Shown: piece by piece, positions 6,594 through 14,724 of the stretch | How the letters are laid out: each line of letters begins with the position of its first letter | Numbering within the stretch: position 1 is the first letter of the stretch | Assembly: GCA_964476045.1 (NCBI GenBank) | Contig: CAYYYJ010000001.1 | Coordinates: forward strand, 62,001-126,000 | Direction: 5' to 3' | DNA length: 64,000 bases | Source of the DNA: CAYYYJ01 sp964476045 | GTDB lineage: Archaea; Aenigmatarchaeota; Aenigmatarchaeia; QMZP01; JACQNV01 | Made by a program: the position numbers and the translations under genes | The notes under the pieces: model-generated | The model's database searches: none | What the model was told of the DNA's origin: nothing | The model's input: only the letters and a program-made list of their open reading frames with translations

Positions 6594-7745
6594 ATGGCTC
6601 TCATAGACGTCGCTGAAAACCCTCTTGTTTTTGATGTAAATGACAGGCTGTCCAAAGTCATATCTAAGCTTCAGGAAGAGAAAAAATACGAAGCTTTTGT
6701 TTTCAATAGAAAGAATTTTATTGGTATAATTTCTGCGAAAGACATAGACAGCAAAGGGCTAACAGATCCGGAGACTGTAAAACTAGGCAGTTTAAGCAAT
6801 CTTATCAGAAATGTAAAAGTGCTGGAATCAGATACAGATTTGAAAGAGCTTGTGAACAAGTTTGTGATCAATAATTATAGGTGCGTCCCTATAGATGTTG
6901 ATGGCGAGATAATGTGCATAACTAAGCTGGGTTTGCTCAAACTAATATCAACAGACAACTTCAAAGACAGGACAGCTTCTGATGTGATGTTTTTCCCTGA
7001 ATGCGTGAGCCCTGAAGATCCGGTTTCTGTAGTAAAATCCTTGTTCAGGAATTGCAACGCTTACAGGATAGCTGTCTTGTCTGAGGGGAATAAGGTCGAG
7101 GGCATTGTAGACGAGCTGAATTTGCTGAAAACATTTGTTGAGCACAAAAAAACTTCCAGGGGAGGCAGGTCTGGGGAGAAGATCCATGAAAATAATGTCC
7201 CTATAGCTTCGCATTTGTTGATGGAGGAAAATAATCCAGTTGTTTATCCAGACACAGAACTAAAATATGTTGTCCAGAAAATGCTGGAAAAGAATAACGA
7301 TACTGTTCTAGTGAAAGAGGATGAGAAGCTTGTGGGGATTATAACTCCGAGAGAGCTTCTAAAGCTTGTTGGGTACGATATAGCTGGTATTTATGTAAAT
7401 CTCTCAGGGATACAGGAGGAGGACACGTTTTTGCAGAATCTTGTTAATGCTGAAATCAGGAGCTCAATCCGAAAGCTAGCGAAGATAATCCATATCCATT
7501 ACATGTCATTCAATGTGAAAAGAAGGGTGAATCCGACAGAGGGCGCAAAGACCAGAGGCCGTGTAAGCTATAACGTGAAGGGGAAGCTTGTTTCTAACAA
7601 AGGCGCTTTTTTTGCAGACGATACATCATGGGACCTGACTAAATCGACTCAGTCTATCCTGAAGAAGCTCGAAAGGGAAGCGATGAAGAAAGTCAGTAAA
7701 GAAAGGGATCGAAGGACTGAAGTTGTGATGGAAGAGGATGAATAA
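6594..7745 (+). CDS. CBS-domain protein with HPF/RaiA-like C-terminus
   Basis: A 383-residue protein. Residues about 1-270 contain four CBS motifs in two pairs (for example IDVAENPLVFDVNDRL, ASDVMFFPECVSPEDPVSVV, and NDTVLVKEDEKLVGIITPREL), which usually bind adenosine nucleotides. The last 100 residues (KIIHIHYMSFNVKRRV ... GAFFADDTSWDLTKS ... LKKLEREAMKK) resemble the beta-alpha-beta fold of ribosome hibernation factors, including the terminal basic helix. I infer an energy-sensing ribosome-associated protein. Position directly after S17e supports this, but the C-terminal assignment is by pattern only. Confidence 0.75.
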   Translation: MALIDVAENPLVFDVNDRLSKVISKLQEEKKYEAFVFNRKNFIGIISAKDIDSKGLTDPETVKLGSLSNLIRNVKVLESDTDLKELVNKFVINNYRCVPIDVDGEIMCITKLGLLKLISTDNFKDRTASDVMFFPECVSPEDPVSVVKSLFRNCNAYRIAVLSEGNKVEGIVDELNLLKTFVEHKKTSRGGRSGEKIHENNVPIASHLLMEENNPVVYPDTELKYVVQKMLEKNNDTVLVKEDEKLVGIITPRELLKLVGYDIAGIYVNLSGIQEEDTFLQNLVNAEIRSSIRKLAKIIHIHYMSFNVKRRVNPTEGAKTRGRVSYNVKGKLVSNKGAFFADDTSWDLTKSTQSILKKLEREAMKKVSKERDRRTEVVMEEDE

Positions 7746-7750
7746 AAGAA

Positions 7751-8767
7751 CTATTCCAATTTATCCATCAGCCCATAATAGAACATTTCTTCTGCTAACC
7801 ATCTAGCCGGTACCTCTGTAAGAAGTCTAAAATGGTTTTGATTAAAGGTGTCTAATTTTCTGCCACTAGCCAATCTTTCTGCTCTCTGTATGCGATATTT
7901 CCTGATAGCATCTGCAAAAGTCGACGGCACTTCGGTCAGAACATTGATATCTAAGCTAATTGCTTCTCCTATAACTATTCTCGTTTTTTCAGTGTCTTGA
8001 CCCAACCTTCTGCCAACTATCATCTCTCTCCCTGGAAGCTCGTAAACACACATTTGCCCATCGCTGTGGTCTTCTCCACTTATATCGGTTAAAGGTATTT
8101 GAGGCTGTCTATCCTTCTCAAATCTCCCAGTTGCTAAAAGTTCTTCTTGTACAGGCGACTCATAAATTATATTGTTGTTAAATATTTTAGCAGACAAGAC
8201 CACTTTACCCACATTATCTCTATTTGGTTCTTGCTCAAAATACATCATGATAAGCTCTTCCCTGGTCATCGGTCTATTCGCGACGCCTATGCTGGAGACA
8301 TGAACTACGACTTCACCAGTCTGTCTATCTAATCTCGCAGTGGCTTGTATATTCTGTGGTCTAGGAGGAAATCTCTGCACATTGATCAGCAACTTAGCTT
8401 TTTTATCAGGACCAGAATCTGCTATATAATCTCCCACATATGTTACACCTTCTGTTGTTTTAACCATTATTGCGTTTTTAATCCCCCGTCTGTATTCTAT
8501 ACGCCTTGGTTTGCACTTTAAAGTAACACTGTCATTAGATCTAGATTCTTCATACTCAACACAAGCATTGGCCCCCAATTTATACTTGAGCTCTGCTCTT
8601 AGTTTTTCTTGAGGAGGTAGACCACCGTTAGGATCTGCGGCGTAGCATCTTATAACTACAGGATCCTTAGGATCAATTGGGCCTAAAGAAATAATTCGGT
8701 TGCCGTGCATTCTCCTTAGATCTTCATCTGTTCCGGTTAGACATAAAAATCCTTTATATCTTGGCAT
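7751..8767 (-). CDS. Hypothetical protein, 338 residues
   Basis: Not recognised. The protein is soluble, mixed alpha/beta, with an N-terminal MPRYKGFLCLTGTDEDLRR, a basic central part (LKCKPRRIEYRRGIKNA), several strands around VVVHVSSIGV and IVGRRLGQDTEKTR, and a helical C-terminus rich in Arg and aromatics. There is no signal peptide or membrane segment. A TATA-like TTATAAAAC sits about 20-30 nt before the ATG, indicating its own promoter. It is convergent with the CBS gene, leaving 5 nt between stops. Absence of repeats or catalytic motifs prevents assignment. Confidence 0.65.
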   Translation of the reverse strand: MPRYKGFLCLTGTDEDLRRMHGNRIISLGPIDPKDPVVIRCYAADPNGGLPPQEKLRAELKYKLGANACVEYEESRSNDSVTLKCKPRRIEYRRGIKNAIMVKTTEGVTYVGDYIADSGPDKKAKLLINVQRFPPRPQNIQATARLDRQTGEVVVHVSSIGVANRPMTREELIMMYFEQEPNRDNVGKVVLSAKIFNNNIIYESPVQEELLATGRFEKDRQPQIPLTDISGEDHSDGQMCVYELPGREMIVGRRLGQDTEKTRIVIGEAISLDINVLTEVPSTFADAIRKYRIQRAERLASGRKLDTFNQNHFRLLTEVPARWLAEEMFYYGLMDKLE

Positions 8768-8814
8768 AAATAATCCTAAATGTTTTATAATTCCAAGTTT
8801 TAAAAATAGAACTA

Positions 8815-10311
8815 TTAAACTTTCTCGAGCTCAACGCCTCGTAAAAATTTCCTCAGGACTTGCGGCAGATCCTTTATCTTCACGCGGATTTGTTTCATTG
8901 AGTCCCTGTCTCTTAATGTGACATCATCTTGCTTTAGCGAGTCGTAATCTATTGTTATCCCTACCGCCACTCCGATCTCGTCTATTCTCCTGTAACGTCT
9001 TCCTATTGCGCCACCCTCATCATAAAATACAATGAAGCCATGCTCTTCCAGAAGTTTCTGGATTTCCCTTGCTTTTTCTTGCAACCCATCTTTGTTCATC
9101 AAAGGGAAAATGCCTGCATCGAAAGGTGAAAGCAATCGCGGGAATTTTAGAACAGTCCTTTCTTTCTCTTCTGTGTAAGCAAGTTCGAGCAACGAATAAA
9201 GGTTCCTGTCCACACCTAAAGACAATTCCAAGACATGTGGTATGAATTTTTTCCCGTTAATACTAATTTCCATCGATTGGCTGGAAACTTTCTGGTGGCC
9301 AGAGAGGTCGTGGTCCGTACGGTAGTGCACACCGCCCACCTCCTTGAAGCCGCCTAAACTTTCCAGATCCAATTCTATGTCCCAGTGGTATTTATTGTAG
9401 AAAGCTTTCTCCTCGTCTGAGAGTTGTTTGAACCTGAATTTTTCTTTTGGAAGCTTCAGGAGATCCAGATAAAACTGCTGGACTTTTGCAAGGTGGTAGA
9501 CATAGAACTTTGGGATTTTTAATTTTTCAGCTGTTTCTTTGCAAGTCAGCTCTTCGATTTTACCGGATTTTCTATTAGCTACTGGGAATAGTCTTAGTTT
9601 GATATTCTCGACGTCTTTAAAATTAGGATGTTCATTAATCGTGTCCTGGTCAAAGAATATTTGGAGCTCTGCTTGCGTCAGCTCCCTCATCCTGATCAGC
9701 GCGTTCCTCGGCGCAATCTCATTTCTGAAAGCTTTTCCAATTACTGCAATACCTAAAGGCAGTTGCTTCCTACAAACTTCAAACATCTGCTTGAAATTTA
9801 CATAGGCGCCTTGTGCTGTTTCTCCTGTAAGATAGCCTGTTTTTTCCTGTTTGCCAACACCCAGCTTTAAAGGAAACATCATATTAAATTGGTTAACTTC
9901 TTTTATCTCGCCTTTACATTTGTCACATTTTATTCCATGTTTTTTTATGAGTTTGAAGAGATCATCTGGAGACAGCCCCTCGAAAGCCTCTTTTAAGTGA
10001 GCTTCAACAATATGGTCAGCCCGCTCGGCGTTGCCGCATTTTCCGCATTTGGCAAGGGGGTCTGCAAAAGAAGCTAGGTGGCCTGAAGCTTTGAAAACAT
10101 TTTCATGCATGATCAGGGATGGCTGGATCTCGTAATAATTTTCGTCCAGGCCCAGGAAATATTTTCTCCACAAGTTTTCCCATCGCCTTTTCAGGAATAC
10201 TCCGAGATGGGCGTAATCGTAGAAGCCTGCAAGCCCTCCATAAATCGCGGAACCTTGCCAGAAGAAACCACGACGTTTTGCAATTTCGATCAGTTGGTCA
10301 GAGTTTACCAT
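8815..10311 (-). CDS. glyS: Glycyl-tRNA synthetase, archaeal dimeric type
   Basis: A 498-residue class II synthetase charging tRNA-Gly. The N-terminus (AKRRGFFWQGSAIYGG) contains motif 1 surroundings; CGKCG and CDKCKGE form the zinc-binding insertion; motif 2 is FRNEIAPRNALIRMRELTQ; and a C-terminal anticodon-binding domain includes EEHGFIVFYDEGGAIGRRYR. The type is that of archaea and eukaryotes, not the bacterial tetramer. It is somewhat shorter than the 550-600 residues usual in the family, mostly in insertions. Start ATG follows a short AT-rich spacer. Confidence 0.93.
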   Translation of the reverse strand: MVNSDQLIEIAKRRGFFWQGSAIYGGLAGFYDYAHLGVFLKRRWENLWRKYFLGLDENYYEIQPSLIMHENVFKASGHLASFADPLAKCGKCGNAERADHIVEAHLKEAFEGLSPDDLFKLIKKHGIKCDKCKGEIKEVNQFNMMFPLKLGVGKQEKTGYLTGETAQGAYVNFKQMFEVCRKQLPLGIAVIGKAFRNEIAPRNALIRMRELTQAELQIFFDQDTINEHPNFKDVENIKLRLFPVANRKSGKIEELTCKETAEKLKIPKFYVYHLAKVQQFYLDLLKLPKEKFRFKQLSDEEKAFYNKYHWDIELDLESLGGFKEVGGVHYRTDHDLSGHQKVSSQSMEISINGKKFIPHVLELSLGVDRNLYSLLELAYTEEKERTVLKFPRLLSPFDAGIFPLMNKDGLQEKAREIQKLLEEHGFIVFYDEGGAIGRRYRRIDEIGVAVGITIDYDSLKQDDVTLRDRDSMKQIRVKIKDLPQVLRKFLRGVELEKV

Positions 10312-10411
10312 CTATAGAATTAGGAAGCGGAGATAAAAATACCACAAAAATAACATTGTTATACATTTTAACTCATATAAGCCCCGGAAATAATTATACT
10401 AAAAGATTGCT

Positions 10412-11002
10412 ATGAATTTTCTTGACAAAATAATTTCGTCTTTTAATTCTTTCACAATGTTCAGGGAAGGGTTTACTGCTTTAAATTCTAGGGCGAGGGG
10501 GCTCAGTCTAATTGAAAACATGATTGAGAAAAGGAAAAAAATCCTCGAGGTTGGATGCGGCCTTGGATTGAATTGTGAGTATTTCAAAAAAAAAGGCTAC
10601 TTTGTATATGGGATTGATAACGACAAGGAACTCGTTGAGCGGACAAGGAGATACTCTTCTGCCAATTTGCGCCCAGGCAGCGCTTTAGACATCCCTTTCC
10701 CAGATTCAACTTTCGATGTTGTAATTTACATGTTTGTTCTTCATCACATAAACCCTAAATACCACAAACAAGTTTTGAACCAAACTTCAAGAGTCCTAAA
10801 GAAAGATGGGGTCATGATCTTAATCGAGCCGAAAATAAATTCGAGAAAGGACCTTCTTTTTGACAGGATCTTTTTCTCAAAATCTTTCTATGGCTATTTT
10901 TCAGTTAACGGAAAATATGAACAGGGGATGAAGGGATCGAGCAGGTTTTTCAAAATAAAAAAGGGTGATATAAGATCATTGAAATTTGAATATAGGAAAT
11001 GA
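10412..11002 (+). CDS. Class I SAM-dependent methyltransferase
   Basis: A 196-residue methyltransferase of the UbiE/Methyltransf_11 kind. Motif I is ILEVGCGLGLNCEYF (about residues 46-60), the acidic residue is in GIDNDKE, and DIPFPDSTFDVVIYMFVLHHI is motif II/III. The C-terminus ends in a basic KKGDIRSLKFEYRK soon after the expected last strands. Substrate unknown. It precedes a glycosyltransferase by 123 nt of non-coding DNA, so a role in glycan or lipid methylation is only suggested by position. Confidence 0.8.
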   Translation: MNFLDKIISSFNSFTMFREGFTALNSRARGLSLIENMIEKRKKILEVGCGLGLNCEYFKKKGYFVYGIDNDKELVERTRRYSSANLRPGSALDIPFPDSTFDVVIYMFVLHHINPKYHKQVLNQTSRVLKKDGVMILIEPKINSRKDLLFDRIFFSKSFYGYFSVNGKYEQGMKGSSRFFKIKKGDIRSLKFEYRK

Positions 11003-11125
11003 CATTATTTGGAATAAAATAACCGCGAAACAGCGACTATAGAAATCAGGGATGTGCTCCACGAGGAAAAATATGCAACATTTCCTGTGATGATGCTTTA
11101 AAAACCCCTTGGATACAAATATCGT

Positions 11126-12292
11126 ATGCAACTAGAATTAGTTTTCATTTTCCTGAGCGCCTTTGTGACAGCCATGTTCTTGGGCCTTTCTTATAGGGTA
11201 GACAGAAAACTGTCCAAGGTGGGCCTCCAAAAAATAACTGCCTATCCAAAAGTATCAGTAATAATTCCTGTGCACAATAGGGCAACTCTTATCAAAGAGG
11301 TTTTGGTTTCTGTAAAGAATTCGGTCTACAAAAATAAGGATATTATTGTTGTAAACGACTTCTCTACAGATGGGACAGGAGAAATCCTAAATGGGATAAA
11401 GGGTATCAAGGTCTTTACGAATAAAAAAAGGCTGGGAAAAGCCGCCTCCCTTAACGAAGCAGCTAAAAAATGTTCAGGCGACATTATGCTTTTTTTGGAT
11501 GCAGACACAAAGATTGAAAAAGACACAATCGAAAGGCTTGTTTCTTCTTACCTGTTTTATCAAAAAAATGGTGAGAAAATTGGTTTTATTGCGCCCAGAT
11601 ACAAGCTTATAAACAAGCGCAGCTTTCTTGCAAAGATGGTGTATATTGAGCAAACAATCCACCAATTTTTAATAAAAATCCAGATGAGTTTTGGTTCCAT
11701 CCTTTCCATCAGGGGTTGCTGCCTTCTTGTCGGCAAGGAAGCATTCTTTAAGTCTGGCGGATTCTCCAACCATATTTTAGAGGATGGCGACTTTTCTGCA
11801 AAAATGGCCAAAGCTGGCTACAAAATAAAGTATGAGCCTAGGGCAACAGTGGATACAGAAGAACCAGAAACAGTTGAGGATTTCTTCAGGTCAAGAAAAC
11901 GGTATGGGAAAGGCAGCCTTTTCTGTGTCATAGACCACACAAAACACTTCTTATTTTCTAAACAAGCCTCGCTGGCTTTTTATCCGTATTTTATCATCTC
12001 TGTGGCATTCATTGGTTTTTATTTTTCAGCTCTCTTTTCACTTAATATCGTTTATCTTTTCTCTCTTGCATCTTCCCTCGCCCTGATTGGCCTCTCCTCA
12101 ACAATAGGGATGTTTCTCTGCGGGGCAACAACAGCAAAAGACAGTTTAGAGAAAACAACAATAGTAGCGTTGTTCCTGCCTTACATTTTCTTGTACATAC
12201 CTTTTGCAGGAATTGGTTACCTTATAGGGGCTTTGTCTGGGGTGAAAGATAGGTGGAGAGATCATGGGAAACTGAAGCTGAAGGAGTGGTGA
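11126..12292 (+). CDS. Family 2 glycosyltransferase, membrane-bound
   Basis: A 388-residue processive-type GT2. An N-terminal membrane helix (residues 4-22) is followed by the GT-A domain: KVSVIIPVHNRATLIKEVL, VVNDFSTDGTGE and LFLDADTKIE (metal-binding DxD). A later acceptor segment (LEDGDFSAKMAKAGYKI) and RKRYGKGS resemble QxxRW regions of cellulose synthase-like enzymes. Three C-terminal membrane helices follow (about 280-375). It probably polymerises or transfers a nucleotide-sugar at the cytoplasmic membrane. Confidence 0.85.
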   Translation: MQLELVFIFLSAFVTAMFLGLSYRVDRKLSKVGLQKITAYPKVSVIIPVHNRATLIKEVLVSVKNSVYKNKDIIVVNDFSTDGTGEILNGIKGIKVFTNKKRLGKAASLNEAAKKCSGDIMLFLDADTKIEKDTIERLVSSYLFYQKNGEKIGFIAPRYKLINKRSFLAKMVYIEQTIHQFLIKIQMSFGSILSIRGCCLLVGKEAFFKSGGFSNHILEDGDFSAKMAKAGYKIKYEPRATVDTEEPETVEDFFRSRKRYGKGSLFCVIDHTKHFLFSKQASLAFYPYFIISVAFIGFYFSALFSLNIVYLFSLASSLALIGLSSTIGMFLCGATTAKDSLEKTTIVALFLPYIFLYIPFAGIGYLIGALSGVKDRWRDHGKLKLKEW

Positions 12293-12389
12293 GTTAATTA
12301 TCATAATACACAAAGGATCTTCTATCAGTCATGCCCATAGTATCGCACTCATCAATATCAAGCTCTAACTCCAACATCAAACCCTATAC

Positions 12390-13004
12390 CTACCCAAGCC
12401 TGCTCGCATAGATCATCTTCACTGTTATTTTATTTGATTTGAAAACATCTATTACCTTTGCTGCAGAATCCAGATCTACAAATAAAGTGTTTGGTCCGAG
12501 CTTAATCGATCCTGTTGTCTCCAGAAGTCCTTTGTACACGGCTTTTTTTGTCCTGTAACCATAAAGTTTCTTGCTTATAAGGACCCTTTTTGATTCTGGC
12601 ACTATTTTGTCCCAGTAGAGTATAACAAATTGCTGGCCTTCTGACTTTTCCTTATATTTTGAGTATAATACTATTCCATCAGAAATTATTGAAATTTTGA
12701 GGTCTTTCCATTTTTGTAGATTATCAGTTATGCAGGAAATAATATTCTGGATTCCGGCCAGCTTCCAGTTTCTGAATGCGGCTGTTTTATAGAAATCCTC
12801 TATTATTTTTCCCACTCTTTTTTCTATACTGCCTGGATGGTAGACATTTACAAATATGTCGACATCGCTGTCTTTTCTGGCATCTCCGCGGGCAACAGAG
12901 CCGTATAGTATTATCTCTTTTACATTTCCTCTTTCCTGCTCCCCTAGTTCTGACATTAAAAAAGATGCAAACGACATTGCATAAGGCACCAAAATCCTGC
13001 TCAT
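12390..13004 (-). CDS. MNT-type nucleotidyltransferase
   Basis: A 204-residue protein with a minimal nucleotidyltransferase domain. The signature ILYGSVARGDARKDSDVDIFV (about residues 31-51) holds the GS and DxD active-site residues. The C-terminal half is an extra domain of unknown fold. Its ATG overlaps the stop of the upstream HEPN-like gene as ATGA, so the two form a module. In characterised MNT/HEPN systems the MNT partner is the antitoxin and may AMPylate the HEPN toxin. It is longer than the usual 100-140 residue MNT proteins. Confidence 0.8.
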   Translation of the reverse strand: MSRILVPYAMSFASFLMSELGEQERGNVKEIILYGSVARGDARKDSDVDIFVNVYHPGSIEKRVGKIIEDFYKTAAFRNWKLAGIQNIISCITDNLQKWKDLKISIISDGIVLYSKYKEKSEGQQFVILYWDKIVPESKRVLISKKLYGYRTKKAVYKGLLETTGSIKLGPNTLFVDLDSAAKVIDVFKSNKITVKMIYASRLG

Positions 13005-13402
13005 TCCACTTTGACCCCCATTTTCTCCATTTTATCTTTTAACCTGTTGAAAATTTCTAAGTACTCTTCCAAGATTTCCCTTGCCTGCTGCCTCCCATAG
13101 CACAAAATATTCCTTTTCTTTTCTATTTCTACCATAAGTTTGGTTACCTCTGCCTTATTTCTAAATTCAAAATTTAATTTTTCAGAAGCCATGCTTTCTG
13201 AGCCAAAATCATTGTGCTTAAGCTGAAATCCCGGGCTTACTAGGTTTTTTGAGTGCAAATATATTTCGACCATGTCAACAGAAGCAGATGAGCAATGAAA
13301 GCCTATTGTTTTCTGCTTGTTTTCGATGCCTCTTGCTATAGCTGACCTTATCTCTTCAATGCTTTCTTTCAGCCCTTTAAGATGCGATTCTATCCTCATG
13401 CT
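13001..13402 (-). CDS. HEPN-like partner of MNT protein
   Basis: A 133-residue helical protein starting MRIESHLKGLKESIEE. An R-N-x3-Y arrangement in KKRNILCYGRQQ resembles the RX4-6H/Y motif of HEPN RNases, here with Tyr instead of His. It is coupled by ATGA to the MNT gene. A longer frame adds 32 codons, but that region contains TATA-like and operator-like sequences, so I take the later ATG. HEPN assignment rests on helix content, the motif and pairing with MNT; activity as an RNase is uncertain. Confidence 0.6.
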   Translation of the reverse strand, partial: SMRIESHLKGLKESIEEIRSAIARGIENKQKTIGFHCSSASVDMVEIYLHSKNLVSPGFQLKHNDFGSESMASEKLNFEFRNKAEVTKLMVEIEKKRNILCYGRQQAREILEEYLEIFNRLKDKMEKMGVKVE

Positions 13403-13438
13403 GCCTTTTATAGATACTACTGTGTCTAATAATTTTCT

Positions 13439-13473
13439 ACAATTGTATATATAATTAGATACAATTGTATATA
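13439..13473 (-). promoter_or_regulatory. Tandem operator upstream of HEPN/MNT genes
   Basis: Two identical 13-mers ACAATTGTATATA (13439-13451 and 13461-13473), each containing the palindrome ACAATTGT, are spaced 22 bp apart, two helical turns. They lie 37-71 bp upstream of the chosen HEPN start and overlap TATA-like sequence. This is the pattern expected for cooperative autorepression by a toxin-antitoxin complex. Confidence 0.6.
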
Positions 13474-13507
13474 AACTAATGGTCGCATTGACACCCAATG
13501 AGGCCCC

Positions 13508-14659
13508 TCACATCAATTTTTTATAAATCCACTCTAGCTTAACCGCCACGCTTTCAATTGAATGCTCTTTCACAGAACCGGGACAATTCTTGCTTAATTT
13601 TTTCCTCAGGTTTTCGTCTTTTAATAAATTCTCCGCAAGATCAGCTGCCTTTTCTGGTTTTTCCGGATCAAACAGAAATCCATTTTTCCCGTCCTTTATT
13701 GCTTCTGGTATTGCTTCTGCATTTGCGCCTACTACAGGGAGGCCGGAAGCTAGGGATTCTAGCAAAACAATCCCTTGTGTTTCAACAGTGGACGCAGTCA
13801 AAAAAATGTCGGCAGAGGCGTAATACTCTGGGAGCTTTTCTTGCGGCATATAACCTCCTGGCATTATTATTTTATCTTGAAGACCGAGCTGTCTAACAAT
13901 ACTTCTTAAATTAATTAAATCAGGCCCATCACCTAGAATAAGCAATTTAAATTTTATTTTCTTCTCGAGAATTTTCGTAATCTTAAGCAATTCATAAACC
14001 CTTTTCTCTTTCGTAACTCTGCCCACATAAAGGATAAGCTTTTCTCCGTTAGGACAGATTTTTTTCTTTAAATCAGGATTTGTTTTCTTAGGGTTGTATT
14101 TTTCTGTATCTATACCATTGCTCACAACTTGTATATTGTCTTTGAAACCCCATTTTAACATTTTCTGCTTTGTTGTTTCAGAAGGGGCTGTAACAGCATC
14201 GCACCAACCATAATACTTTTCCATCCATTTTCTTGCTGCTCCCTCAATAAAATATTTTGTTGGCCAAAGTGAACCAAACAGAGGTATGTAATGGACGTAA
14301 TCTGTTATTGGAGTATCAAATGTCCCTACAATCGGTTTTTCTATTCTCTGCGCAAGCCTTTTTGCAACAACACCTAAAGGCGCAGGTGTTCTTGAATGTA
14401 TTATATCAAGGCTCTTGCTTTTCATCACATTCCATGCATAATGATCAGGAAGCATGAACATATATTCCGGGTATGGCTTGAATGGGCGTGCCTTAAACCT
14501 GTAAACACTGTAACCATCCATTTTCTCATCGCCCTTCCCTGTTGTAAACACATTGATTTCGTGCCCTCTTTTCAAGAGAGCTTTGTTTATGTTGCACTGG
14601 GAAACAACAACCCCGTTCACCTGCGGCAAGAAGGTTTCAGTAAAGATTCCTATGTTCAT
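13508..14659 (-). CDS. Family 4 glycosyltransferase
   Basis: A 383-residue GT-B enzyme like the mannosyl- and glucosyltransferases that act on lipid acceptors. The N-terminal domain begins MNIGIFTETFLPQVNGVV; VSNGIDTEKYNPKK marks the domain linker; LILYVGRVTKEKRVYELL starts the nucleotide-sugar domain; and E-x7-E lies in VETQGIVLLESLASGLPVV. No membrane segment. It is likely a cytosolic-face transferase using a nucleotide sugar. The gene is convergently or separately expressed from the HEPN/MNT pair upstream on the map. Confidence 0.88.
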   Translation of the reverse strand: MNIGIFTETFLPQVNGVVVSQCNINKALLKRGHEINVFTTGKGDEKMDGYSVYRFKARPFKPYPEYMFMLPDHYAWNVMKSKSLDIIHSRTPAPLGVVAKRLAQRIEKPIVGTFDTPITDYVHYIPLFGSLWPTKYFIEGAARKWMEKYYGWCDAVTAPSETTKQKMLKWGFKDNIQVVSNGIDTEKYNPKKTNPDLKKKICPNGEKLILYVGRVTKEKRVYELLKITKILEKKIKFKLLILGDGPDLINLRSIVRQLGLQDKIIMPGGYMPQEKLPEYYASADIFLTASTVETQGIVLLESLASGLPVVGANAEAIPEAIKDGKNGFLFDPEKPEKAADLAENLLKDENLRKKLSKNCPGSVKEHSIESVAVKLEWIYKKLM

Positions 14660-14724
14660 ATGACCCTTATTTTACCCAAGCATTTAATAGCTTTATACTA
14701 ATATATGAATACTTCCAGGATGAT

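Noticed and set aside
10990..11040. Frameshifted C-terminus of the methyltransferase at 10412
   Set aside because: Another frame reads on for about 20 codons, but the in-frame protein already has all core strands, so a frameshift is not needed.
13439..13473. Attachment site or transposon end
   Set aside because: The repeats are direct, short and in a promoter; an operator is the simpler explanation.
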